From Lachnoclostridium sp. UBA1175 (GTDB lineage Bacteria > Bacillota > Clostridia > Lachnospirales > Lachnospiraceae): 64,000 bases of DNA. Position 1 is the first letter of the stretch. Each line of letters opens with the position of its first letter. Below the pieces are notes generated by a model. The model was not told the DNA's origin, did not search any database, and saw only the letters and a program-made list of their open reading frames with translations. The translations under genes were made by a program, and so were the position numbers. The DNA lies in assembly GCA_002311665.1 (NCBI GenBank), contig DBYX01000005.1, positions 1 through 64,000 on the forward strand, read 5' to 3'. This document shows positions 42,956 to 52,012 of this stretch, piece by piece.

Positions 42956-45900
42956 ATGGAAGCGAAAGTACAAAAACGCGTTGCAAAACTGTACGGCGTG
43001 CTGGTATTGCTTGCCGTCCTCGTGGTTGCATTCAGCGGATTTGCGTCCGCGCAACCGGGAGCGAAAACGCCCGGAACAGGAGTTGCTCCGGTTAATCTTG
43101 ATGTGACGCTCAAGAGAGACCAGACTTATAACTGGAATGTCGGATACAGTGGGGGGACACTCACAATCAATTTTGAAGATTCAACATATCTTCCGACGAT
43201 GCAGGGTAAAGACAGCTTAATTTCGACCGAAAAACAAAACAACGGTCATCGGTATGTATTGACCGTAGGGAGGAATAGTTCCTATAGCAGTCGAAGTGGA
43301 AGTATTGGATTTACGAAGTATTTCGAGGGGAGAACACACACATACACGGTGAAGGTCGTTCAGGCGGCAGCGCCGACACCGACGCCAACCGATACGCCGA
43401 CGAACACGCCGACGAACACGCCTATTCCGAAGAAATATTGCAATGTGCATTTTGATGTCGGCGAGGGCTACGGTCAGTCGCAGCTTAGCAACAGAAGTTA
43501 TGAGCAGGGAACTACATTCGGCAGTCTGCCGGCTGCTCCCGGTGTGCCCGAGAACAAGTATTTTATCGGCTGGTACAGTGGCAGTACGCAATACACAGGC
43601 AGCTCCAGGGTGCCGTATCAGGATTCGCTCACGCTGACGGCGAAATACGATTACAAGAAGTATACGGTCGAGTTCAATGCCAACGGAGGTTCCGGAACAA
43701 CCTCCGGGATGAGCTGTGTCTGCGGCACTCAGTACACCCTGACAAAAAGCGGATACAGCTGGGCAGGACATATCTTCAACGGATGGAACACGGCCGCTAA
43801 CGGCAGCGGAACCTCGTATTCCGATCAGGCTGCATTCAAAAACCTGACAACGACCAACGGCGGCAAGGTAACACTGTTTGCACAGTGGAAGACGCTGTAT
43901 TGCGATGTACATTTTGATGTCGGCGAGGGCAGCGGTCAGTCGCAACTCGGCAACAGATCATATGCACAAGGGACCACTTTCGGCAGCCTCCCGATTGCCC
44001 CCGGCGTGCCCGCATACAAGCATTTTACCGGCTGGTATAACAGCAGCGGAACTCAATACACTGCGACTTCTCAGGTGCCGTACCAGTCGTCGTTGACTTT
44101 GACGGCCAGATACGCGTACAACACATACAATGTTGCATTCAACGCGAACGGAGGTTCCGGCAATATGTCCGGAATGAGCTGTACCTGCGGGTCGACTTAC
44201 ACTCTGAACGCGAACGGATACAGCCGTAGGGGTTACGTTTTCAAAGGCTGGAATACGGCTGCCAACGGAACCGGCACGTCTTACACGGACAAGCAGAAGG
44301 TCTCCAATATGACCGCAACGGACGGCGGAACAGTCACTTTGTATGCACAGTGGGAGCCGCTGTACTGCAAGGTACATTTTGATGTCGGTGAGGGCAACGG
44401 ACAGTGGAATCTCAGCGATAAGACACTTCAGCAGGGTGTTGCATTCTCAAGCAATCTGCCCACGGGTCCCGGGGCACCTGCGTACAAGCATTTCGTCGGC
44501 TGGTTCAACGGCGGAACCGGATATACCGAAAATTCTTCCGTTCCGTATGAGTCGACATTCACTCTGACGGCGAAATACGAATACAACACATATACGATTA
44601 AATTTGACGCGAACGGCGGCACCGGCTCGACCGCGGGCATGAACTGCGCCTGCGGCAGCGAGTACATGCTGAACGCGAACGGATTTACAAGACAGGGCTA
44701 TGCTTTCGCCGGCTGGAACACCAATGCGTCCGGCAGAGGAACCTCGTACTCCGACAAGGAACGCGTTAAGAATCTGACCGCAACCAACAACGGTACCGTG
44801 ACACTGTATGCACAGTGGAAGGTTTCGGATTGTGTCGTCAAATTCGATGTCAACGGCGGAAACGGTCAGGAGTACTTCGGTAATAAGACGCTCAAGTCGG
44901 GAACAACTTTCGGTGATAACCTGAAAGAGCCCGGCGCTCCGCAGTACAAGCATTTTGCGGGATGGTATACGGACCGAGTCGGCGGAATCCGTTACACGGC
45001 GGCATCGACGGTTCCCGCGATCAGCTCGCTTACGCTGTATGCGCGCTGGGAGTACAATACATATACCATCGTGTTTGTCGGCAATAAGAACACGTCCGGC
45101 ACGATGCGCGGAATGACGTGCTCCATGGAGTCAAGCTATCATCTCGAGAACAACTGCTTCGTGAGACTGGGATATAAGTTTACCGGATGGAATACGAAGG
45201 AGGACGGCAGCGGCACATCGTATGAAAACGGCGCGCTTGTCAGCAATCTCGTGTATAAGAACAACGGAACGATTACGCTGTATGCACAGTGGGATCCGTT
45301 GTACTGCAAGATTACGTTTGATGTCAACGGCGGTAACGGACAGCAGTTTATGACCGCCAGAACGATACAGCAGGGCTACGCGATCGGCAAGCTTCCTGCT
45401 TCGCCCGGTGCACCTATGTATCAGCACTTTGTCGGCTGGTATGACAAAAAGACCGGTGGAAATCTGTACTCGGATGTTTCCAAGGCACCTTACAACAGCA
45501 AGTTAACACTGTATGCACGGTGGGAGTACGATCGTTACACGATCATCTTCGTCGGAAACAAGGAGACCGGTGGTTCAATGACTCCGATGATCTGTAACCG
45601 CGGAAGTTCGTACCAGCTGAGCGGCAACGGATTCCGCAAGGATGGGTATACATTTACCGGCTGGAATACGAAGGCGGACGGAACCGGCACGAGTTACGCT
45701 AACGCGAGCTATGTCAGCAATCTGGTGGCCAAGAACAACGGCACGATCACGCTGTATGCGCAGTGGAAACGTGCTTACTGCACGATCTCGTTCGATGTTA
45801 ACGGCGGTCAGGGACAGAGCCAGTTGGGTAGCAGGACAGCTTACCAGGGAGAATCTCTTAAGGATGTTCTTCCGAAGAGCGCTCCCGGAGCCCCGATCTA

Positions 45901-48900
45901 CAAGCATTTTGACGGCTGGTATTCAGGGAAAACTGACGGTATCAAGTACACGGAAGATTCCAAGGCACCTCATCAGGAGAGGTTTACTTTGTATGCCCAT
46001 TGGGCAGACAATAAGTACACGATCGTATACGAAGGAAACGGTTGTGACAACGGTATGATGAAGAATACCGATGCCAAGTGTAACCAAAACATCCAGCTGA
46101 CGGCAAATGCCTATATCAAGACGGACTACACATTTACTGGGTGGAACACAAAGCCGGATGGAAGCGGCATCCGTTATGATGACAAGGCGACGGTTCTCAA
46201 TCTTGGCGGAAGTTACAAGAATAATGAGATTATTCACCTCTATGCGCAGTGGAAAATCATAGAGTACCAAATTACTTTTGATGCAAACGGAGGTTACGGT
46301 CAGTCGGAACTCGGGAAGGTGAGAATCACTATTCACCGCGGAGACAACTATCCGAAACTTCCTTCCGGGACTACCAACGGATTCGGCTATGAGTTTGTCG
46401 GTTGGTTTACGGAGAAAGTAGGCGGAAAGCAGATTAAGGAAGGAATGAAGTTTGAGGGCAAGGAGAATCAAGTCCTTTATGCGCACTACGACAAACTGAT
46501 CTATATCGTTAGTTTTGACAGTCGTGGGGCGTACGAAAAGCAATTCGTGGAGGGAAAGAAACTAGAAGTAAAATACGGTGAAGAGTATGGAGAACTTCCG
46601 GTTTTACAGGACCGAAGCGACGGAATGCGCTTTGGTGGATGGGAGACAGACAAGGGAGAAAAGGTCTCCGCATCAACACCGGTATTCATTGCGGCGGATC
46701 ATACTTTGTATGCGCGTTGGCTCCCCCCGACATATGTGATCCATTTTGACGGCAACGGAGCTGTTAAGGGATTTACAGAAGATATTGAAGTCAGTTACAC
46801 CGACGAAATAACTATTCCGGAGTGCGGTTATGACGATGGGGTTTATTTCCTCGCCTGGACAACCAATCCCGATGGTTCGGGAGAGATATATCACCCGGGA
46901 GACAAGATTCCTCCGTTGTTAACCAACACTCGTGTAAAGTCTGTTACTCTGTATGCAATGTGGGAAGAGTTTTTGTATTCTGTCACCTACCATGACGGAT
47001 TCACATTGGAGGAGATTTACAGGGCTTCTCAATATGAGGTTTGCCACGGTTATATGCCGAAAGACGGTCCGGAAATGGAAGGACTGAAATTTGTCGGATG
47101 GAGTGAGCAATGCGGCACGCCGCCTGTTCAGGGGGCGTACGGAGATCCGATGGCCCCGAAGAGTAGTTTTGACCTGGTGCTTAAGAAGGGCGAGGCTAAG
47201 GTCGTTGAGAAGAACTTAGATGTGTATGCGGTATATGAACCGATTACAAAACCCGGATACGTTGAAGTCATCTATGCATTGAGAGGCGGAAAAACAAAGG
47301 GACCTAAGGTAGAGTATCAGTATGTCGGCAATAAGGCTCCGTATGAGATAAAGGTTAATAAGATTGCTCCTACGAGAGACCGCTATGATTTCAAGGGATG
47401 GACTTGGGATTCGTGGTCAACCAATTATTATGAACCGGAGACCGTACTTTCGGTGATGGAGCCCGGATCTTGCGTGGTTCTGTATGCGAGATGGGATGAG
47501 CTCTACGCTACGCTTGTGATTGACGAGAACTGGGAAGCAGGTAATGTTGACTCTTATTTGATGGCCGAGTATGAATTCAGACAGCTCAAAAATCCCAAGA
47601 AAGATCGTCCATATTATACGTTCAAGGGATGGGAAGACGAGTATGGTGTCATATATCCTGCGGGCTTCCTGTACTATGTACCGGCGCAGGGAATGACTCT
47701 GAAAGCTAAATGGGAGCCGAAAAAATATGAAGTTTTCTATTACGATCAGTTCTCAAATCAACTGCTTGAAACGGAGACATTGGACGCCACAAAGAAACTA
47801 AATGAGGACGATTACCCGATTGTGGGTATGGTATTGTCGGGCTATATCTTAAAGAATGATTCACAATACAGACTTTTCTCACCCGGAACCAGCTTCTATG
47901 AAGTTTTGAAGTATATGGAGTTGGACAAGTATGAGTTTAAGGCGTATTATGCGGAAGATCAGGATTTGCTACGAGCCGGTAAGATCGTTGTCTACTATAA
48001 CCTCAACGGCGGCAAAGGCGGACCGACCAGTGTGTCATATGGCGACTGGGCAACTCAAAAGGTTGTGACAAGTACGGAAGAGCCGACCCGAGATGGCTGT
48101 AGATTCCTGGGTTGGGGGCGCGCCCCTGACAATAAATACTATGTTAAGGCGGGCGAAGAGATAGATTGCCCGCAGCCGGATTCGGATTTGAACGGTATGA
48201 TTCTTTACGCCGCTTGGGAAACAACGGTCACTCTTACCCTCAGGATCAATGATGGTAAAAACGAAACCATGGAAATGAGGTATGTATACAGCGACTACTA
48301 TCCGAATGATAAGATAAAACTCAACAAGCTTCATCTGTTTGAAAGAAAAGGATATATTTTCCATGGTTGGGGTGAAAACAGAAGCCAAGTTCGCTATGGT
48401 AAGAAGGATGAGTTTATAATGCCCAGCCAAAGTTGTACATTGTATGCCATCTGGTCACCCGACACAGTCACATGCACTTTCTATGGTTTCTCCGATAAGG
48501 CGATTGAGAAAGAAACCTTGAGAAATTATGGATTTGTGATGCCTGATGACCTGTTCTCAGCAACCGGATTTAAGCTTCTGGGATGGTCTACATCACCCGG
48601 ATCAAGTCATGTTGATTATAAGGTAGGAGACACGATAACTGTAACGAAGGATCTGCTGTTCTTTGCTGTCTATGAAGCTGATGTGGATGCGAGTAAATTC
48701 ACGGTAGTGTATGTTGACAACGGCGGAGAAGGCGGTCCCGGAGTTCAGGAGTATACGCCGGGAACAACCGCTTGGATTTTACTGAAACAGCCGAAGAGAG
48801 ACGGTTATAAGTTCCTTGGTTGGAGTTATTATAATCAGTACGATTTTGGGCCTTACGAAATCCACTACCCGGCGGGACAGACAGAGAGGCTTCCGGTGAC

Positions 48901-49765
48901 GTCCGGATTGATTACATTGTTCGCAGTTTGGGAAGATACCAGTGCGAACGAGCTGAAGGATGCGATACGCAAAGAGTTCCCTGGTGCAGATATCAAAGAT
49001 GAAATGTTTGAGAAGGAATACCTGTCGGATTCCTGGGTACGTTTGACTGATAGTGCCTATATGGTCATCAGAACGGAGGATAAGTCGCATTCGAAGCTTT
49101 ATAAGGACTTTAAGAGTACTATCCTGATAATGCAGTATAAAGGCGGAAAATGGTTCTTCCACGCATACAACACGAAGGAATTGCTTTGGGAGAAGATTCG
49201 ATATACGACCTTTGTTTGTTGGGATAATTCCACATCTGCATTTCTTGACACTTGTGCAACCGTTTTAAATGCTGAAGTCGAATTAACGATTGATGTTCTC
49301 GGTATCTACTTCACGGCAGGTAAAATTGCAGGATGGGTGATTAAAGGCGCTCATTTCTATTCTGCATGCTACAAGGCATGGCGTCAAACTCAAAGAGACT
49401 ATCCGGAGATGATTGACCTGATGCGGGCATGTTTGGACGATAATGATTATTATGAATCTGAGATTAAGAAACAGCTTAACGAAACGGCAGACTCTTTAAT
49501 CATCGGGAAAACACTGGCAATATTAAGTAAGAAAACCAATATTCCGGAAAATACGTTGAATATTATTATGAGTATTTTCAAGACAGCAGAGTCAATTATT
49601 AAGGATACTTACGCTGATTACGAAGCTGCTTTAAAGAGACTTGATCCTTACGGCCATTACGACATCGCGTTGGCGGAATTCCAGCAGAGAGTTTACGATC
49701 AGGGATTCAGCCTGAAACTTGTCGAAGAAATTCCGGATGTCGTAAGAAAGATTTACGGCCATTGA
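42956..49765 (+). CDS. Giant secreted Listeria-Bacteroides (InlB-B/Flg_new) repeat protein
   Basis: A 2269-residue secreted protein. Signal peptide 1-32 (VLVLLAVLVVAFSGFASA); a BACON-like beta domain at about 45-140; a Thr/Pro linker (PTPTPTDTPTNTPTNTP); then tandem beta-grasp repeats from residue 161 to about 2000. Six early copies are dimeric units of about 465 bp (starting near 43435, 43900, 44365, 44825, 45300, 45775), each with FDVGEGxGQ and GWNTxxxGxGTSY, ending TLYAQW. Later repeats are more divergent. The last 270 residues are a non-repetitive alpha-rich domain. No LPXTG, membrane anchor or wall-binding module is visible. It probably has an adhesive or surface function. Confidence 0.9.
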   Translation: MEAKVQKRVAKLYGVLVLLAVLVVAFSGFASAQPGAKTPGTGVAPVNLDVTLKRDQTYNWNVGYSGGTLTINFEDSTYLPTMQGKDSLISTEKQNNGHRYVLTVGRNSSYSSRSGSIGFTKYFEGRTHTYTVKVVQAAAPTPTPTDTPTNTPTNTPIPKKYCNVHFDVGEGYGQSQLSNRSYEQGTTFGSLPAAPGVPENKYFIGWYSGSTQYTGSSRVPYQDSLTLTAKYDYKKYTVEFNANGGSGTTSGMSCVCGTQYTLTKSGYSWAGHIFNGWNTAANGSGTSYSDQAAFKNLTTTNGGKVTLFAQWKTLYCDVHFDVGEGSGQSQLGNRSYAQGTTFGSLPIAPGVPAYKHFTGWYNSSGTQYTATSQVPYQSSLTLTARYAYNTYNVAFNANGGSGNMSGMSCTCGSTYTLNANGYSRRGYVFKGWNTAANGTGTSYTDKQKVSNMTATDGGTVTLYAQWEPLYCKVHFDVGEGNGQWNLSDKTLQQGVAFSSNLPTGPGAPAYKHFVGWFNGGTGYTENSSVPYESTFTLTAKYEYNTYTIKFDANGGTGSTAGMNCACGSEYMLNANGFTRQGYAFAGWNTNASGRGTSYSDKERVKNLTATNNGTVTLYAQWKVSDCVVKFDVNGGNGQEYFGNKTLKSGTTFGDNLKEPGAPQYKHFAGWYTDRVGGIRYTAASTVPAISSLTLYARWEYNTYTIVFVGNKNTSGTMRGMTCSMESSYHLENNCFVRLGYKFTGWNTKEDGSGTSYENGALVSNLVYKNNGTITLYAQWDPLYCKITFDVNGGNGQQFMTARTIQQGYAIGKLPASPGAPMYQHFVGWYDKKTGGNLYSDVSKAPYNSKLTLYARWEYDRYTIIFVGNKETGGSMTPMICNRGSSYQLSGNGFRKDGYTFTGWNTKADGTGTSYANASYVSNLVAKNNGTITLYAQWKRAYCTISFDVNGGQGQSQLGSRTAYQGESLKDVLPKSAPGAPIYKHFDGWYSGKTDGIKYTEDSKAPHQERFTLYAHWADNKYTIVYEGNGCDNGMMKNTDAKCNQNIQLTANAYIKTDYTFTGWNTKPDGSGIRYDDKATVLNLGGSYKNNEIIHLYAQWKIIEYQITFDANGGYGQSELGKVRITIHRGDNYPKLPSGTTNGFGYEFVGWFTEKVGGKQIKEGMKFEGKENQVLYAHYDKLIYIVSFDSRGAYEKQFVEGKKLEVKYGEEYGELPVLQDRSDGMRFGGWETDKGEKVSASTPVFIAADHTLYARWLPPTYVIHFDGNGAVKGFTEDIEVSYTDEITIPECGYDDGVYFLAWTTNPDGSGEIYHPGDKIPPLLTNTRVKSVTLYAMWEEFLYSVTYHDGFTLEEIYRASQYEVCHGYMPKDGPEMEGLKFVGWSEQCGTPPVQGAYGDPMAPKSSFDLVLKKGEAKVVEKNLDVYAVYEPITKPGYVEVIYALRGGKTKGPKVEYQYVGNKAPYEIKVNKIAPTRDRYDFKGWTWDSWSTNYYEPETVLSVMEPGSCVVLYARWDELYATLVIDENWEAGNVDSYLMAEYEFRQLKNPKKDRPYYTFKGWEDEYGVIYPAGFLYYVPAQGMTLKAKWEPKKYEVFYYDQFSNQLLETETLDATKKLNEDDYPIVGMVLSGYILKNDSQYRLFSPGTSFYEVLKYMELDKYEFKAYYAEDQDLLRAGKIVVYYNLNGGKGGPTSVSYGDWATQKVVTSTEEPTRDGCRFLGWGRAPDNKYYVKAGEEIDCPQPDSDLNGMILYAAWETTVTLTLRINDGKNETMEMRYVYSDYYPNDKIKLNKLHLFERKGYIFHGWGENRSQVRYGKKDEFIMPSQSCTLYAIWSPDTVTCTFYGFSDKAIEKETLRNYGFVMPDDLFSATGFKLLGWSTSPGSSHVDYKVGDTITVTKDLLFFAVYEADVDASKFTVVYVDNGGEGGPGVQEYTPGTTAWILLKQPKRDGYKFLGWSYYNQYDFGPYEIHYPAGQTERLPVTSGLITLFAVWEDTSANELKDAIRKEFPGADIKDEMFEKEYLSDSWVRLTDSAYMVIRTEDKSHSKLYKDFKSTILIMQYKGGKWFFHAYNTKELLWEKIRYTTFVCWDNSTSAFLDTCATVLNAEVELTIDVLGIYFTAGKIAGWVIKGAHFYSACYKAWRQTQRDYPEMIDLMRACLDDNDYYESEIKKQLNETADSLIIGKTLAILSKKTNIPENTLNIIMSIFKTAESIIKDTYADYEAALKRLDPYGHYDIALAEFQQRVYDQGFSLKLVEEIPDVVRKIYGH
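43430..46257 (+). repeat. Six 465-bp dimeric coding repeats
   Basis: Direct repeats inside the giant gene. Neighbouring units share long stretches, for example the AACGGAGGTTCCGG and TATGCACAGTGG segments. Such arrays recombine readily, so copy number may vary among strains or be collapsed in assemblies. Confidence 0.85.
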
Positions 49766-49848
49766 TAACGAATGTCATCCAAATACGTACGTAGTGAAGT
49801 TCCATCCCGTGTCTGCGGAAATACGAAAGTATACAAAGGAGTTTCGAG

Positions 49849-51024
49849 TTGAAAAGGCAATATAAGTTTTTGGTGATGCTGATCCTGGCAATCGGTGTAC
49901 TCGGCATGCTTCCCGCTTGCGGCAAGGATGCCAAGAAGAACGAGAGTAATCCCGACACGGTCACGGTTTCGCCCACTGCGGAACCGACGATCACCTCGGA
50001 ACCGACGCCGACTGCGGAGCCGTCTCCCACTTCGGAGCCTACTCCGACGATTTCGGTGGACGATCTGTCAACCGAGGAGATCGAACTGTCCAAACTTCCG
50101 ATCAAGTTGACCGTTCCGAAAGCGGCGGTAAGGAAGGAGACGGAGGATTCGTTCTACGCTGAGACGGATGAGTATCTGTTGTATGCGTTCGGATCCGACA
50201 CATACAATGACGGTATCATCCTGGATGAGATCGACATTGCTTCAATGCTCAGCAACGAGGACAAAAGAATTGAACTGCCGAATATTCTGCGGCTTAAGAA
50301 AGCAGTGCCCACAGAGGAGTCGGAGGTGAAACTTTACTCCAACGTAAATGGTGCCGGAGCGGTCTTCTGCCTGCTGTCCGAGGTGGAGTTGGATAATACG
50401 GAAGGCAAGAAGGTGAGCGGAAGCGGAGCCCTTATGGTTTACGGTGCACAGGAGGTCGGCATCTATGTGATCGTCGGTGTCCTGAAGGACACAGCCGCGG
50501 CATCGGACCGTGCCGAGTCGATACAGAGCATGCTGCAGGATTGCGTGCGCAGTGTTCAGCAGACCGGCAAGCTGAGGGCCGACTGCTATATCTGGGACGA
50601 GACAATGCCGGACGGGACTAGTGTTGTCGCAGTCTTTAAGAACGGCGTGATCAGTGAGGTCGAAGAGGTTGAAGACGGGTTCAGGCTTTACTTTAATGAG
50701 GACAAAACCGGATTCTATCTGATCCAGCACTGGAACAAATATTCCGGGATCTCAACCGGCGATGAGTATCTTGAAGACCTGAAACGCAAGATCGGTGAGG
50801 ACAATGTTTCCTACTCCAAGATCAGCGGTGCAAGGGGAATGATGCTTTACCGTCGTATGAAGGTCATCAGCACGGAGGGTGATGCCAAGTATGTGGACGA
50901 CGTGCTCGTTCACCTGGGCGAGGACGGCAGCTTATGGCTGGTCGATGTCTGCGGAACGTCGAAGGACGTGAGTGATCAGGCGGAAAATCTTGTTACGCTT
51001 CTTTGGTCGCTTCACAAGAGATAA
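49849..51024 (+). CDS. Secreted lipoprotein with Thr/Pro linker
   Basis: A 391-residue lipoprotein beginning at TTG 49849, chosen because AAAGGAG lies 9 bases upstream and the frame then gives a clean signal peptide (residues 5-24) with lipobox GMLPAC. A Glu/Pro/Thr-rich linker (about 34-65) resembles that of the adjacent giant protein, then a globular domain of unknown family (about 75-390), with EVGIYVIVGVLKDTAA in the middle. It is 84 bases after the giant gene; co-expression is possible. The function is not known. Confidence 0.8.
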   Translation: MKRQYKFLVMLILAIGVLGMLPACGKDAKKNESNPDTVTVSPTAEPTITSEPTPTAEPSPTSEPTPTISVDDLSTEEIELSKLPIKLTVPKAAVRKETEDSFYAETDEYLLYAFGSDTYNDGIILDEIDIASMLSNEDKRIELPNILRLKKAVPTEESEVKLYSNVNGAGAVFCLLSEVELDNTEGKKVSGSGALMVYGAQEVGIYVIVGVLKDTAAASDRAESIQSMLQDCVRSVQQTGKLRADCYIWDETMPDGTSVVAVFKNGVISEVEEVEDGFRLYFNEDKTGFYLIQHWNKYSGISTGDEYLEDLKRKIGEDNVSYSKISGARGMMLYRRMKVISTEGDAKYVDDVLVHLGEDGSLWLVDVCGTSKDVSDQAENLVTLLWSLHKR

Positions 51025-51086
51025 TGCTTCTGCGGCTTTGCACAACAGAGTTGCGGTTATGGCAAGAATAACGTAATTGTAAAAGA

Positions 51087-51121
51087 AATACCGTCGGCTG
51101 GTAACGGCCGGCGGTATTTTT
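51087..51121 (+). terminator. Terminator of the lipoprotein gene
   Basis: AATACCGTCGGC pairs with GCCGGCGGTATT (51107-51118), followed by T. It can also serve the convergent tadA gene. Confidence 0.85.
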
Positions 51122-51185
51122 GTGTTGTTCGATGTGTATTTTCAGCGTTCGCTGTGTTTCACTGTGTTTGGTATATGCGGCCGCG

Positions 51186-51665
51186 TCATTTTCCGCGCTC
51201 GCGGGCTCGCATGTCGCGGAAGAATTCGCTGAGCAGGGCGCTGCACTCGTCCGCGAGGACGCCGTCCGTGATCTCAACCTGGTGGTTGAACTCCTTCATC
51301 TGGAGGAGGTTGAGGATGGACCCGGCGCAGCCGGCCTTGGGGTTGGGGGCACCGACGACGACGCGGTCGATGCGCGCCTGGACGAGAGCGCCGGAGCACA
51401 TCTGGCAGGGCTCGAGCGTGACGTACATCGTGCAGCCCTCGAGGCGCCAGTCGCCGAGCTTGCGGCAGGCCTGGCGGATCGCGATGATCTCGGCGTGCGC
51501 GAGCGTGGAGTGCGACGTGAGGCGGCGGTTGAAGCCGCGCCCGATGACCCGGCCGTCACAGACGATGACACAGCCGATCGGGACCTCGCCGAGAGCCATT
51601 GCGCGCTTGGCCTGGTGGATCGCTTTGCGCATGAAAAAAGAATCGTCGGGCAGAGAAACCGGCAT
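51186..51665 (-). CDS. tadA: tRNA-specific adenosine deaminase
   Basis: A 159-residue deaminase converting A34 to inosine in tRNA-Arg. Zinc ligands and catalytic Glu are in LAHAEIIAI (HAE) and LEPCQMCSGAL (PCxxC). The ending RDMRAREKGK-like tail is typical. ATG 51665 has AAGGAG at 11 bases. An in-frame start at 51731 is not supported. It is convergent with the lipoprotein gene at 49849. Confidence 0.95.
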   Translation of the reverse strand: MPVSLPDDSFFMRKAIHQAKRAMALGEVPIGCVIVCDGRVIGRGFNRRLTSHSTLAHAEIIAIRQACRKLGDWRLEGCTMYVTLEPCQMCSGALVQARIDRVVVGAPNPKAGCAGSILNLLQMKEFNHQVEITDGVLADECSALLSEFFRDMRARERGK

Positions 51666-51821
51666 AGTAACAAGCTCCTTTCCGGACGTTGCGCGGGGCG
51701 TCGCGTCCGCAGATCGTGTCTGACGGCACAAGTGTCAAGCACTATTTTCCTCAAGTATACCATTCAAAGGCAAAAATGTATAGAAATATTGCAAAAAACG
51801 CGAATAATTGAAAATTTGACA

Positions 51822-51850
51822 TTGAAAACGGCGTGGAAAGAGTGTAAAAT
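51822..51850 (+). promoter_or_regulatory. Promoter of the LacI-type GGDEF gene
   Basis: TTGAAA (51822-51827), 17 bases, TAAAAT (51845-51850). The intergenic stretch 51666-52012 holds this promoter and a 150-base leader with no recognised riboswitch. Confidence 0.65.
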
Positions 51851-52012
51851 GCCAATATAAACCGCGAAAAAGTGTCGTGTTCGTCGAAAACTCGCGTTCC
51901 CGACACATACGATGCGGATATTTGGGAAAATGCGGCCGCATCGGGCGGCCGGTTACGGAAACAGGTGCGCAGGTAGGCAACCGCGGGATGGGCTGCGAAG
52001 CCGGAGGAGAAC

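Noticed and set aside
42956..49765. Sortase-anchored adhesin
   Set aside because: No LPXTG motif, C-terminal hydrophobic segment or wall-binding repeats are found.
51857..52012. c-di-GMP (GEMM) riboswitch ahead of the GGDEF gene
   Set aside because: GGCAACC and GCGAAGCC faintly recall the aptamer, but the spacing leaves no room for the internal stem and the first conserved block is missing.
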